From: Mesorhizobium hawassense
GTDB lineage: Bacteria > Pseudomonadota > Alphaproteobacteria > Rhizobiales > Rhizobiaceae
Assembly: GCF_003289945.1 (NCBI RefSeq)
Contig: NZ_QMBP01000003.1
Coordinates: forward strand, 434,001-498,000
Length of the DNA stretch: 64,000 nucleotides
Reading direction: 5' to 3'
Position 1 is the first letter of the stretch. Each line of letters opens with the position of its first letter. The translations under genes were made by a program, and so were the position numbers. The notes under the pieces were generated by a model. The model saw only the letters and a list, made by a program, of their open reading frames with translations, was not told the origin of the DNA and made no database searches. Below are positions 29,764 through 38,977 of the stretch, piece by piece.

Positions 29764-30822
29764 TTGCCCCGTCCCTTTCTCCTCCTCCAGAAACTGATCG
29801 CCGTGTTGGCACTGCTCGCGCTGGTCGCCGGCTGCACGACGGCCGCGCCGCCGGAAAGCGTGCTGACCGTGCCGGCGCAGCCGCAGAAATACGCGGCGAT
29901 CGTGGTCGATGCCTCGACCGGCAAGACCTTGTTCGAGGTCAATTCGCGGGCGCAGCGCTATCCGGCGTCGCTGACCAAGATGATGACGCTCTACATGCTG
30001 TTCGAGGCGATGGAGAGCGGCCGCGTCACCAAAGAGACGCAGATCCCGGTTTCCGCGCATGCCGCCTCGCAGCCGCCGACCAAGCTGCGTTTCAGGCGCG
30101 GCGAGACGATCGACGTCGATTCCGCCATCCGCGCCATGGTGGTGAAGTCGGCGAACGACGTGGCGGTGGCGGTGGGCGAATATCTGGGCGGCGGCAGCGA
30201 GGACCAGTTCGCCGCCATGATGACCGCCAAGGCGCGCTCGCTCGGCATGACCAGCACCAATTTCCACAATGCCTGCGGCCTGCCCGATGATGCGCAGGTG
30301 ACCACGGCGCGCGACATGGCGGTGCTGGGCATGGCGCTCGAGCACCGCTTCCCGCAGCATTTCCACTATTTCTCCGAAAGCGACTTCATGTTCCGCGGCC
30401 GGCTGGTGCGCGGCCACAACGACATGCTGGGACGCGTGCGCGGCGTCGACGGCATCAAGACCGGCTACATCCGTGCTTCCGGCTACAACATCGTCAGCTC
30501 CTACAATGCCGACGGCCGGCACCTGATCGTGGTTGTGATGGGCGCCGACAGCGCGCGCCAGCGCAACGACCATGTCGAGCAGCTGATCCAGCGCAGTCTC
30601 GGGCCGACGGTCGCCGACGCCTCTCAACCTAAGCTGATGTATTCCGGGCAGCAGCCGGCCTCGGCGCCGCCCGGCCTGCCGCCGCCAGACATGACGGCGA
30701 CCGGTTTGCCGGCGTCCGATTCCTCGCTGCCGGGTCTGCCACCGCCGCCGGGTTCGCCGGCGTCCGATCTGCCGTCGCCGGATCTGGCCTCGACCAATTC
30801 GCCGCTGCTGCCGACGCAGTAG
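29764..30822 (+). CDS. D-alanyl-D-alanine carboxypeptidase (S11 family) with Pro-rich tail
   Basis: 352 aa. Trims pentapeptides of peptidoglycan in the periplasm. Lipoprotein-like N-terminus: hydrophobic stretch then LVAGC with Cys24. Active-site motifs: SLTK (Ser68, Lys71), SAN (128-130) and KTG (231-233). The last about 60 residues are a low-complexity Pro/Ser/Leu linker (GLPPPDMTATGLPASDSS), with no C-terminal amphipathic anchor, consistent with lipid anchoring. Start is a TTG; no better ATG exists before the signal. Confidence 0.9.
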   Translation: MPRPFLLLQKLIAVLALLALVAGCTTAAPPESVLTVPAQPQKYAAIVVDASTGKTLFEVNSRAQRYPASLTKMMTLYMLFEAMESGRVTKETQIPVSAHAASQPPTKLRFRRGETIDVDSAIRAMVVKSANDVAVAVGEYLGGGSEDQFAAMMTAKARSLGMTSTNFHNACGLPDDAQVTTARDMAVLGMALEHRFPQHFHYFSESDFMFRGRLVRGHNDMLGRVRGVDGIKTGYIRASGYNIVSSYNADGRHLIVVVMGADSARQRNDHVEQLIQRSLGPTVADASQPKLMYSGQQPASAPPGLPPPDMTATGLPASDSSLPGLPPPPGSPASDLPSPDLASTNSPLLPTQ

Positions 30823-30850
30823 GGCGGCGCGAGGGCCGTGCCTATCAGCC

Positions 30851-31055
30851 TCGTCATTCCAGGGCGGAGCAAGGAGCGAAGCGCCGCGCGCAGACCCTGG
30901 AATCCATGCCGTGATCTATGGGCGTCACGGCGATGCAGACAATGGCACCGGCGCGCCAGCGTAGACACTTTCTGCTCCGCTGCATTCCTCGGCCGGCGTC
31001 ACGGCATGGATTCCAGGGTCTGCGCTACGCTCCTTGCTTCGCCCTAGAATGACGA
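30851..31055. repeat. 205-bp MITE-like palindromic element
   Basis: Outer arms TCGTCATTCCAGGGCGGAGC and GCTTCGCCCTAGAATGACGA are inverted, and the match continues inward for about 60 bp (CGCAGACCCTGGAATCCATG / CATGGATTCCAGGGTCTGCG) with few mismatches. The middle 80 bp are unique. No open frame of note. Occupies most of the 266-bp gap between the carboxypeptidase gene and the Usp gene. A partial copy is at 26134-26191. Confidence 0.85.
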
Positions 31056-31088
31056 ACTGAAAGTGGCGCGCCGCCCTATCTGTAGACC

Positions 31089-31538
31089 CTACCGAACCAC
31101 CAGCACCGGGATCCGCGTCAGCGATACAACCTCCGCCGTCTGGCTGCCCAGCACCAACCGACCCAGCCCGCGGCGGCCGTGCGAGGCCATGACGATGAGG
31201 TCTGAGCCTTCGCTGGCGGCGACCTCGAGGATCGCCTCGGCCGGCGCCTTGTTCTCGACATACAGGCCCTTCGAGGCGACGCCCTTGGCGTCGGCGTCGG
31301 CCTTGCACTTGTCCAGCACCTCGCGGCCGTATTTGCGCGCGCTTTCCTCATAATCGACCAGCGCGTCGGCGGCGACATAGCCGGACATGGCGCCGCCCCA
31401 GGCGAGCGCCGGGAAGGCTTCCGAGACATTGAGGAAGGTAACAGTGGCGCCGAGGCCCTTGGCGAGTTCCAGGCCGTGGGCGACGCCCTTGCCGGCGAGT
31501 TCCGAGCCGTCGGTGGCGATCAGGATTTTCTCGTACAT
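31089..31538 (-). CDS. Universal stress protein (UspA family)
   Basis: 149 aa, single Usp domain. Starts MYEKILIATDGSELAGKGV and ends VVSLTRIPVLVVR; the ATP-binding motif G-x2-G-x9-G-[ST] is present in ASHGRRGLGRLVLGSQT, so it is of the ATP-binding type. Monocistronic. Not related in position to the island Usp at 37214-37633. Confidence 0.93.
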   Translation of the reverse strand: MYEKILIATDGSELAGKGVAHGLELAKGLGATVTFLNVSEAFPALAWGGAMSGYVAADALVDYEESARKYGREVLDKCKADADAKGVASKGLYVENKAPAEAILEVAASEGSDLIVMASHGRRGLGRLVLGSQTAEVVSLTRIPVLVVR

Positions 31539-31736
31539 GATGACGATGCCTCATTTGCGGGGCGAGGCCCCGGTGGTGGCCTGGCCGTGATCAGGCTTAA
31601 GCTTGATGTAGTTTGCCGGGTTGGCAAGCCACAGGGGCGGAATGGGGCCAGGCGGCAGGGATTGTCGCGCCAGGGCGGCGTGTACTCGCAAAAGGCGCTC
31701 CCCTCTCCGTCTTGGCTTCGCCGAGCCACCTCTCCG

Positions 31737-32012
31737 CTACGCTATGCACACATCTTCTGTGATTGGCGTGACTGATCGGCCTGAGGCTTGATTGCCAGGT
31801 GGTTCCCCCAATCCGTCGCTGCTTCGCAGCGCCACCTTTCCCCCCTCCGGAGGGAAAGGAAGGGAGCGTTGCTGGACGAGCGTTGACGGCAAAAAAGCTT
31901 GGCGCGCCTTTCCTCTACCCCGTCGATCGGGGGAGAGGTGGCTCGGCGCGCAGCGCCGAGACGGAGTGGGGGTCGACCAGCGCTATACAAGACAATGCAT
32001 GCGCCAAGCTGC
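31737..32012 (-). repeat. 276-bp dispersed repeat, copy B (inverted relative to copy A)
   Basis: Reverse complement of copy A at 11868-12135: plus strand begins CTACGCTATGCACACATC, carries CCAATCCGTCGCTGCTTCGC and CCCGTCGATCGGGGGAGAGG and ends GACAATGCATGCGCCAAGC. Copies differ at scattered positions, e.g. CGCGCAGCGCCGA here against CTTCGCCGA in copy A. Further fragments of the same modules flank it (about 31690-31740 and 32013-32040). The whole 640-bp gap between the Usp and DUF1003 genes is filled by such mosaic sequence. Confidence 0.85.
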
Positions 32013-32180
32013 AGTCCGAGACGGAGAGGGGGCAGCGCCAGCGTATGCAATTGCGCGCCAAGGCCGGCGCGCTTTCCATCCTCATCACAAGAACTTGTTC
32101 TGTCATACGCATTACACACTCGGCATGGATATGCCGCGCCGGCTTGGCGTATCGTAGCCGCAGAGACAGGAGCACCGGAC

Positions 32181-33110
32181 ATGGCCAGCGAACCCAAGGC
32201 GCACAAGAATGCCGACAACGAGAACGACGTCGCCGGCGAATATTTCGAGGCGACCACCGTGCCGGAGGACGCGCATGAGGCGCTGGACGAGATCCTCGAA
32301 GCGCCGGAAGTGCCGGATTCCGAGCCGCACGCCGAACCGCATGTGCCGGGCAGGATCAAGCCGAAGAAAAAGCCCTCGGCGATATCGGGGCGCAAATTCC
32401 GCAAGCGCGACCTGGTGCGCATCGACGATCTGCGGCCGAGCCTCGCCGACCGCATCCGCTCCGACCATCCCGACCTGCCGCGCGGCGCCCGCATCAGCCG
32501 CGAGGAGCTCGGCCGCTACCGCATGCGCTACATGGAGGAGCTGCTGCAGCAGGAGCATGGCGAATTCTCCGAGCTCGACCGCCAGGTGGTGGAATCGATC
32601 GCCAGGCAGGACACGATCTCGGAAAACTCGGAAGAGGAATTCGAGGAGCACCGCTCCTTCGCCGACCGCGTCTCCGACGGCATGGCCGAATTCGGCGGCA
32701 GCTGGTGGTTCCTTATCTCGTTCGCCAGCGTGCTCTTGATCTGGATCGGCATCAACCTGTTCGAGGGCATGGCGGGCGCCTTCGACCCCTACCCGTTCAT
32801 CCTGCTCAACCTCCTGCTCTCCTGCATCGCCGCCATCCAGGCGCCGGTGATCATGATGAGCCAGAAGCGGCAGGAAGCCAAAGACCGGCTGCGCTCCTTC
32901 AACGACTACCGGGTGAACCTGAAGGCCGAGCTGGAAGTGCGGCACCTGCACGAAAAGCTCGACTACCTGATCTCGCGCCAATGGCAGCGGCTGGCCGAAA
33001 TGCAGCAGATGCAGCTCGACGCCATGCACGAACTGGCCAGCGCCAAGAAGCAGAAGCGGGCGACGCACGGAACCAGGCGCCGGGTGGCGAAAGCGGAGGT
33101 GGAGGGGTGA
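32181..33110 (+). CDS. DUF1003 membrane protein
   Basis: 309 aa. Long acidic then basic N-terminal region (1-125), DUF1003 core with FADRVSDGMAEFGGSWWFLI, two transmembrane segments (about 172-192 and 203-223; LNLLLSCIAAIQAPVIMMSQ), then an amphipathic C-terminal helix and a basic end. ATG preceded by AGGAG. The open frame extends 94 codons upstream but through repeat copy B. Function unknown; family is widespread in proteobacteria. Confidence 0.87.
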   Translation: MASEPKAHKNADNENDVAGEYFEATTVPEDAHEALDEILEAPEVPDSEPHAEPHVPGRIKPKKKPSAISGRKFRKRDLVRIDDLRPSLADRIRSDHPDLPRGARISREELGRYRMRYMEELLQQEHGEFSELDRQVVESIARQDTISENSEEEFEEHRSFADRVSDGMAEFGGSWWFLISFASVLLIWIGINLFEGMAGAFDPYPFILLNLLLSCIAAIQAPVIMMSQKRQEAKDRLRSFNDYRVNLKAELEVRHLHEKLDYLISRQWQRLAEMQQMQLDAMHELASAKKQKRATHGTRRRVAKAEVEG

Positions 33111-33139
33111 GGCGGAGGCGCTCGGGTTCCTCGCCCTCA

Positions 33140-33200
33140 CAAAGTGGGGGAGCTCGGCGAAGCCGAGACGGAGAGGGGGAGCGCCATCTCCGATAGTCTA
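33140..33200. repeat. Fragment of the dispersed mosaic repeat next to the tRNA
   Basis: AAGTGGGGGAGCTCGGCGAA then GCCGAGACGGAGAGGGGGAG repeats the CTCGGC/GCCGAG module of copies A and B. Lies between the DUF1003 gene and tRNA-Arg. Nothing else is seen in 33111-33326. Confidence 0.5.
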
Positions 33201-33326
33201 TCGGTGACACAATCGACCCATCAGGTGGCCGCCGCCACCAATTGGCCGTTGAAGCCCGCGGCGGCTTCCGCTAAGAAGCCGTGGCTGGCCGGCTCACCGG
33301 CTGGTTCGTTTTCCGGTCCCCGGGAA

Positions 33327-33403
<77 letters not shown>

Positions 33404-33686
33404 ATTTCTCATTGCATACCAAGTAGTTAGCTCAAAACTTTGCTTACCTGAAGTCCTTCGGGGCTGAGCGGCGTAAGCACTGGGAACCCGAGTTTAGGCA
33501 AAGCCATGTCGCCTTATCTCGGAGATTTTCGGGTAAAAACAGTACGAAACGCCAGCTTCCGGCGGGCGAGCTTCAAAAATGAAGGTTGAGCGTTGCCCAC
33601 AAGAGCAGCGCTCAAGACGACGAAATGGACCGGAGGCGGAAAGACCGGACAGGATTGATTTGTCGCCGTAGCCACGGCCACGCCGT

Positions 33687-34031
33687 TCATTCCCTGCTCG
33701 TTCCGTACTGGAGCACCTGCACTTTCTCCAGCGTCACGAGGCCGCTCGGCATGATGCCTTCCAACACCGGCAGGAAGGCGTTGACCTTTTCCTCGCTGTC
33801 GACGATCTCGACGACGAGAGGCAAATCCAGCGACAGCCTGAGGATCTTGGCAGTGTGCAGCCGGCTGGAATGGCCGAACCCCAGTGCGCCGCGCAGCACC
33901 GTCGCGCCGGCAAGGTGCATCTCGCGAGCCTTGAGAACGATCGACTCGTAAAGGGGATGGTCGGGACCTCGGTCGTCTTCACCGATGAAGATGCGGAGAA
34001 GCACGGCTTGTCGTGGTATCTGCATGGTCAT
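33687..34031 (-). CDS. DUF190 PII-like signalling protein
   Basis: 114 aa, ferredoxin-like PII-type fold of the DUF190 family: LLRIFIGEDDRGPDHPLYE, LHLAG-like REMHLAGATVLRGALGFGHSS, and PLVVEIVDSEEKVNAFLPVL. DUF190 proteins commonly neighbour CrcB fluoride channels. Here it is the last gene of the fluoride-riboswitch operon and overlaps the 3' end of the first MutS-like gene by about 50 nt. Start: ATG at 34031 or 34025; GGGAGG precedes both. Confidence 0.9.
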   Translation of the reverse strand: MTMQIPRQAVLLRIFIGEDDRGPDHPLYESIVLKAREMHLAGATVLRGALGFGHSSRLHTAKILRLSLDLPLVVEIVDSEEKVNAFLPVLEGIMPSGLVTLEKVQVLQYGTSRE

Positions 34032-35604
34032 ATTCCTCCCAAGCGGGTGCAGCACGCGGCGTCATCGCTTCGGCTTTGTCGTGGCTGATACCGCTGACTT
34101 CTTTGTGCGCCGTTCCTTCAAATATTCTGCTGTACAGGTCCTGGCCGAAGCTCGTTTGCAAGGGCGCAGACTCAGACAGTTTAAAGGTTCTTGCCCCATC
34201 CTCCCGTCTTTCGGCACGCAGAAACATCGCGTTCCGCAGGTTGCGTTCGTAAAGGCCGTGGGCGAACTCGAAAAGATGGGTCACGAAGTATACCTTGATC
34301 CCGGTTTCGGTCAGGGCCCCTACGACCTGTCTTGCAATCTCGGAACCCTCGCGCTCGTTTGTTGCTGCAAATGACTCGTTGAACAGCACCAAGGAACCGG
34401 AACCCAGGCGATCAACGATCTCGCTCATCCGGGCGAGCTCCTCGTCGAGCTTGCCGCTCTTCATCGTGGTGTCTTCCTCCCGCTTGAAATGCGTGAACAC
34501 GCCGTGGGCCACGTCGGCTTGGAAAGTGGTCGCCGCCACGAACATGCCGGCCTGCATCATCAACTGAGCCAGGCCGACGGCGCGAAGGAAAGTGGATTTG
34601 CCGCCCTGGTTTGCGCCGGTTATGACGACAAGGTTCTTGCCCTCGGCATGAAGATCGTTGCCGATCACCGGCCGCCCAATATTGACGGCCAAGCACACAT
34701 CATAAAGCTGTTCGCCTGACTGCCGGTCTCGACCGACACCAGACGCGATCGGAAAGCAGACGGGCTCGCCGATCCGGGCCAAGCGCTCATGGAGGTTCTG
34801 ACACCCCAGATAGAATGCCAGTTCGGTCCGCAGTTGGGTGAAGAAGCTCAAAATGTGGTCGTTCGACTGCGCGAGCGCATTGGCGACGAGATTCACACCC
34901 CGGTCCTGCAACTCCGATAGCGCCCTTGCGCCTTGCTCGTCGCGCGGATGGAGATGATATGTAAGGACCGGTGGTCCCTTAATGAAAAGGCGCCTCAACC
35001 AGCTTCGGTCGGTGTTGAGGGGCTTGCGAAGCACGTAGTTGCCGCCCTTGTTTCCGGTCTGCAGCTCGGCGCTCATCAGCACGCCGTCGTTCAGCTTCAA
35101 CTGCCGGAGATGATACTGGATTTCGGCGAAGTAATCGGCGTCCAGTTCTGCACGGACCATGGCGAAAAAGCTCTGGAATCCGACGGACTTGAAGCCGGCC
35201 GCCTGCTTCTCGGCGATCGTCCTCAGCTTGCGCAGGCGCGATACGAACATTGTCAGCACCTCGACCGACCGGCGCAGGACGGTATCGGGGTATCCCATCA
35301 GGAGGCCCCAGTGGTTGTTTTTCTCGCTTTCGATCGTATCAACGGCGAGGGCGTAAAGTTCGCGGACCAGCTCCGGATGGCTCAGACAATCCTGCAGGAC
35401 CTCCTGCCGGTACAGGATCGCCTCCTCGTCCTCCAGGGAGGCCAGGATGACCTTTCGCACGACCTCGAGAAGGAAGCCGTCCTGGGCTGCCATCGCCTTG
35501 AACAGAGTGTCGAGCTCGAGGTCCTGCACAAGCGGCCCTGCTTGCCAGGGTAGCGCCTCTTCCCGGTCGAAGTCTCTGTCCTTGAAGAGGAGAAAAGGCT
35601 TCAT
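33979..35604 (-). CDS. MutS domain V-like ATPase, first of a tandem pair
   Basis: 541 aa. The C-terminal half has the MutS ATPase: Walker A ITGANQGGKSTFLRAVGLAQ at about 335, Walker B LVLFNESFAATN, and the HLFEFAHGLYER helix. The N-terminal half is a clamp/lever-like helical region; the mismatch-binding domain with the Phe-x-Glu motif is absent, so it is not a mismatch sensor. MutS-like genes are among those reported under fluoride riboswitches. Overlaps its paralog by 4 nt. Confidence 0.88.
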   Translation of the reverse strand: MKPFLLFKDRDFDREEALPWQAGPLVQDLELDTLFKAMAAQDGFLLEVVRKVILASLEDEEAILYRQEVLQDCLSHPELVRELYALAVDTIESEKNNHWGLLMGYPDTVLRRSVEVLTMFVSRLRKLRTIAEKQAAGFKSVGFQSFFAMVRAELDADYFAEIQYHLRQLKLNDGVLMSAELQTGNKGGNYVLRKPLNTDRSWLRRLFIKGPPVLTYHLHPRDEQGARALSELQDRGVNLVANALAQSNDHILSFFTQLRTELAFYLGCQNLHERLARIGEPVCFPIASGVGRDRQSGEQLYDVCLAVNIGRPVIGNDLHAEGKNLVVITGANQGGKSTFLRAVGLAQLMMQAGMFVAATTFQADVAHGVFTHFKREEDTTMKSGKLDEELARMSEIVDRLGSGSLVLFNESFAATNEREGSEIARQVVGALTETGIKVYFVTHLFEFAHGLYERNLRNAMFLRAERREDGARTFKLSESAPLQTSFGQDLYSRIFEGTAHKEVSGISHDKAEAMTPRAAPAWEEYDHADTTTSRASPHLHR

Positions 35605-37217
35605 GACGCCAGCCTTTCTCTCAGCTCTTCATAGGCGAGGCGATGTTGGTTGGCGATCGCCATGGCATGGGACAGCCCGTCGGCGGGTCGCCGCACGACC
35701 TTGAAGGTTCGCCGAGCCGGAACCTTCGGATCGACCGTGCTGACCATGCTCACCGTCGTCTCGTTCAGCTTGCTCAACTCGTCGACGAAAGTGACGCACA
35801 CGGCCAGAAGGTCGAGCCCCGTAAGCTCTTCCATGACCTTTTGGCCGAGGAACAGCGCGTCATGCAGCGTCGTGGACGTGAATATCTCGTTCATGATGAC
35901 GACGCTTTGGGACGTCGCCTGACCGAGTATGGCGTGGATGCGCAAAAGGTCGTCTTCGAGCTTGCCGTGCAGCGACCGGGTGTCCTCTTCCTTTTCGAAG
36001 TGGCTGAAAAGCCGGTCGAACAAGAAGAGACGGGCGCTGTTGCCCGGTACTGGACATCCAAGGCTCGCCAGGTAGTGCAACTGACCGAAGGCGCGGGCAA
36101 AGGTCGTCTTGCCGCCCTGGTTCGGCCCTGTCACCACGATAATGCGCTCGGGACCCTTCAGATGAAAATCGTTCGCGACGACGACCGCATTCTCGGCATG
36201 CAGCTTCTGGGCAAGGGCGAGGTCGAAGCCGCCCGCGCTGCTGACGTTCTTGCCGCCGCACAGCATTTCGGGATAACAAAAATCGAGCCCGTCACGGCGC
36301 AGCGGCGCGATGTATTCCAGATAGGCGAGATAGAACTGCACCTGCCGGTCGAAGGCACTGATCTTCGGGTCGACGAAGGTCGCGTTTGCCTCGCAGAAGG
36401 CGTGGAGCGCCTGGAAGATCTCCGGATAAAGTTGCGCCACCATGCCAAGCACCGCCGCCTCGACATGGTTCATCTCGAAGAAGTCGGAGAATTTGGCGAG
36501 ATAGCTCTTCGCAGCACCGCGTTTGAATTTGTCGAAGGTCTTTTCGACCTCAGCGCTGTAGTCGATTTCCATCTCCGGTTTACGGACCCTGATGCGGCCG
36601 CCCTTGATGTGAAGGCAGTAGCGGACGTTCGAAAGCTCGTCCTTGATTCGTATTGCCTCCCGGCGAAGCGCCTGGAAATGGCTGGAATTGGCGTGCTGGG
36701 CCAGGAAGTCCCGGAACGCGATCAATCCGCGCGACTGCAGTCGCGCGTGGGATAAATCGCCTCCGAGAGCGGTCACAGCATCGCAATGGGCCGTCACCGC
36801 GTCGAGAATGACCCGCTCCTTTTGGTAGCGATAGTGGAGCTTGGCCGCCGTCGCGAGGGTCTCACGCATTTCGCGCATCCGCCGCGCAAATTGCCTGACC
36901 GCCTGCTTCACGGCTTCGTCTTCAAGGTCGCCGAATACCTCATGCCGGTAGCGAACGACGCCGGCCCGGCGCGCCGGGGCATGGAAGAACGGGATCAGGT
37001 TGTATTCGCTCCGCCCGGCCGTAACGGCGGCGACGATCTGGTCGAGATTAAGGTCGACGAAACAGGCCGGTTCGGCGTCGACTTCCTCCGGCGATCCGCC
37101 GAGGATGCTTTCCGTAAGCCCAGGTTCAGGGTGCAACGCCACCCTTTGCGCGTTCGGCTGCAAGGCGCTCATCGGACCTGCGCCGTCGGCGGATTCTGTG
37201 GGCATGGGCTCCCTCAT
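35601..37217 (-). CDS. MutS domain V-like ATPase, second of a tandem pair
   Basis: 538 aa. Walker A VTGPNQGGKTTFARAFGQLH at about 365, Walker B VVIMNEIFTSTTLHDALFLG, and a helical lever region before it (ETLATAAKLHYRYQKERVIL). Only distantly like its neighbour, so an old duplication or a designed heterodimer is possible. Lacks MutS domain I. Stop overlaps the next start and its own start overlaps the Usp stop by 4 nt, so translation of the operon is tightly coupled. Confidence 0.88.
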   Translation of the reverse strand: MREPMPTESADGAGPMSALQPNAQRVALHPEPGLTESILGGSPEEVDAEPACFVDLNLDQIVAAVTAGRSEYNLIPFFHAPARRAGVVRYRHEVFGDLEDEAVKQAVRQFARRMREMRETLATAAKLHYRYQKERVILDAVTAHCDAVTALGGDLSHARLQSRGLIAFRDFLAQHANSSHFQALRREAIRIKDELSNVRYCLHIKGGRIRVRKPEMEIDYSAEVEKTFDKFKRGAAKSYLAKFSDFFEMNHVEAAVLGMVAQLYPEIFQALHAFCEANATFVDPKISAFDRQVQFYLAYLEYIAPLRRDGLDFCYPEMLCGGKNVSSAGGFDLALAQKLHAENAVVVANDFHLKGPERIIVVTGPNQGGKTTFARAFGQLHYLASLGCPVPGNSARLFLFDRLFSHFEKEEDTRSLHGKLEDDLLRIHAILGQATSQSVVIMNEIFTSTTLHDALFLGQKVMEELTGLDLLAVCVTFVDELSKLNETTVSMVSTVDPKVPARRTFKVVRRPADGLSHAMAIANQHRLAYEELRERLAS

Positions 37218-37633
37218 TTGACGACCAGCACATGGCAGGGTGCGAGTTCGACCAGGCGATCCGTCGTGCTGCCGATCAGCCGATTGTAGAGGGCGGAATG
37301 ACCCATATAGCCGATCACGAGCAGGTCGAAGCCGCCGCGTTCGATGAAGTCGATGATGCAGGGAACGGCATGGCCGGCGACGACATGGGTATCGAGCTTT
37401 ACCTGCGCGGCCCTGGCGTGAAATTGCGCCTGCGCGATCACCTGCTGGTAACGGTGATCTTCATCGAGCCTGTCCTCGACGACTTCATCGATCATCGCCG
37501 GCACACGCGGCATCTCCTCCACCGAGATCATGGCAAGCTTGGCCTTGAGCCTATGAGCCAGCTTCAGGGCGACGGCGAGCGCCTTGGCGGCTCCGTCCGA
37601 GCCGTCATTGGCTATGAGAATGTTGCCGTACAT
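37214..37633 (-). CDS. Universal stress protein in the fluoride operon
   Basis: 139-aa Usp domain: MYGNILIANDGSDGAAKALA start, VVAGHAVPCIIDFIERGGFD and a C-terminal GYMGHSALYNRLIGSTTDRL, which keeps the G-x2-G-x9-G-[ST]-like ATP loop only in part. ATG lies 1 nt after the antiporter stop. Usp genes are reported under fluoride riboswitches in other bacteria. Confidence 0.9.
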   Translation of the reverse strand: MYGNILIANDGSDGAAKALAVALKLAHRLKAKLAMISVEEMPRVPAMIDEVVEDRLDEDHRYQQVIAQAQFHARAAQVKLDTHVVAGHAVPCIIDFIERGGFDLLVIGYMGHSALYNRLIGSTTDRLVELAPCHVLVVK

Positions 37634-37634
37634 G

Positions 37635-38801
37635 TCAGGCCTCCTCCTCTGCCGGTCGTGCCGAACGAGCGGCATCCTCGATCGGCTTGAAGCTCGGCTG
37701 GAACCAGCGCTGGGCTATGATCGTCGGCACCAGCGCGCTGCCGATCACAGCCGTCACCAGAATCGTATATTGCTGCTGGTCGATGATGTGATTGGTCAGG
37801 CCGAAAAGCGCCGAGATGGTGCCGAAGGTCAGCCCGGTCGACATCAGCAAAGTGGTGTACATGCCTTCCCGCGCGCCAAAACGAAACGCCTTAGTGAGCG
37901 GCAGGATGCCGACGAATTTGGTGGCCATCTTGATCGCCAGAAAGACGGCGATCAGGCCGGCTGCCGAGAGAACCGCATGGAAATCGACCAGCGATCCAGC
38001 CTTCAGGAAATAAAAGGGCGTCAAGATCGTGAAGGCGATGATGCGCATCCGGTGGGGAAGTTCCGGATCGGCGAGGAAGGCCGGTGCCAGCGCCATGCCG
38101 ACGAGATAGGCCGGAAGCACCGCCTCGCTGCCGGCAACCGAAGCCAGCCCGCCGAGCCCGAGCAGGACAAGGGAGATGAACTTCGTTTCCGGTTCGCTGA
38201 CGCGGTGGCCGACCCTTGCAAAGAACCACGGTGCGAAGCGGGGCAGCATCCAGAGCGCCACAGCCGTCACGGCGCCGAAAAGCGCCAGCCAATAGTCGAA
38301 ATGCGCAAAGACGACGCCGAGGGCGAACACGGTGCCGAGATCGTTTATGAAGCAGGCCGCAAGGATGATCTTGCCCATCTCGGTCTTGTTGAAGCCAGTC
38401 TCGACCATGACCGCGTAGACGACGGCAACGGAGGTCGTCGAAAGCGATATCCCGGCGATCTGGGCTTGTGGCCAGGGCCAGCCGATGACGTAGCGGGCGT
38501 AGAACAGGACGCCGACATAAGGCGCCAGGAAACCCACGACGCCGATCGACATGCTCGACTTGAAGTGCTTGCGCACCACGGTGGGGTCGATTTCGGTGCC
38601 GGCCAGGAAAGTCAGCAGGATCGCCCCGAACCCAGCGAGAAAGTTCACCCATTCGGTGAGATGCAGACCGATGGTATTGCCGGCCACACCCCCGACGATG
38701 ATTTCCACAAGGGCGACCGACATCGCCACCCTGATCGAAATGACTGAAGCCAAAAGGGCCAGTCCTAACCAGACCGCCGAGACCAGCCAGACATTCTCCA
38801 T
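37635..38801 (-). CDS. CPA2-family cation:proton antiporter
   Basis: 388 aa with about 12 hydrophobic segments. KefB/NapA-like core: VWLGLALLASVISIRVAMSV, IGLHLTEWVNFLAGFGAILL, and the conserved acidic pair motif in AACFINDLGTVFALGV. No C-terminal TrkA-N domain. First gene after the fluoride riboswitch, so it may export protons/cations or fluoride-linked ions; Na+/H+ antiporters occur in known fluoride-switch regulons. Ion unknown. Confidence 0.9.
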   Translation of the reverse strand: MENVWLVSAVWLGLALLASVISIRVAMSVALVEIIVGGVAGNTIGLHLTEWVNFLAGFGAILLTFLAGTEIDPTVVRKHFKSSMSIGVVGFLAPYVGVLFYARYVIGWPWPQAQIAGISLSTTSVAVVYAVMVETGFNKTEMGKIILAACFINDLGTVFALGVVFAHFDYWLALFGAVTAVALWMLPRFAPWFFARVGHRVSEPETKFISLVLLGLGGLASVAGSEAVLPAYLVGMALAPAFLADPELPHRMRIIAFTILTPFYFLKAGSLVDFHAVLSAAGLIAVFLAIKMATKFVGILPLTKAFRFGAREGMYTTLLMSTGLTFGTISALFGLTNHIIDQQQYTILVTAVIGSALVPTIIAQRWFQPSFKPIEDAARSARPAEEEA

Positions 38802-38860
38802 CGCACGTTCCCTTCCCAGCCTCGCGGGCTGAAAGCGTTGGCAGGCGTGGCGACGGGCAA

Positions 38861-38885
38861 TAAAAAACCCGCCTCGCGGCGGGCC
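38861..38885 (-). terminator. Rho-independent terminator of the riboswitch expression platform
   Basis: On the minus strand GGCCCGCC-GCGA-GGCGGG is followed by six Ts. It lies between the aptamer and the antiporter start, about 60 nt upstream of the ATG, so it can stop transcription when fluoride is absent. The complementary antiterminator could be the purine-rich CGGTGGGAGTCGAGTCAGGA just before it. Confidence 0.88.
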
Positions 38886-38921
38886 GATCTCCTGACTCGA
38901 CTCCCACCGCGCGTTTCCACT

Positions 38922-38974
38922 CGGCAGGAGTCATTAGCCCCATTGGGCGGTTTTGGGGGACTCCATCCCCTACC
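38922..38974 (-). promoter_or_regulatory. Fluoride riboswitch aptamer (crcB motif)
   Basis: Minus strand reads GGGGATGGAGTCCCCC, then AAAACCGCCC, a 3-nt AAT loop, GGGGCTAATGACTCCT. This matches the crcB-motif core: G-rich AUGG strand, C-rich strand, AAC joining segment, G/C hairpin, GCUAAUGACUCC. GGAGT and ACTCC form the P1 helix and the pseudoknot strand is present. It directly precedes the terminator and the antiporter operon. Identified by pattern, not covariance score. Confidence 0.9.
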
Positions 38975-38977
38975 AAC

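Noticed and set aside
31899..32180. 94-codon N-terminal extension of the DUF1003 protein
   Set aside because: Lies inside repeat copy B; the ATG at 32181 has an AGGAG site and begins the conserved protein.
33586..33951. Plus-strand 121-codon frame after the tRNA
   Set aside because: Opposite the well-supported DUF190 gene and without a family pattern.
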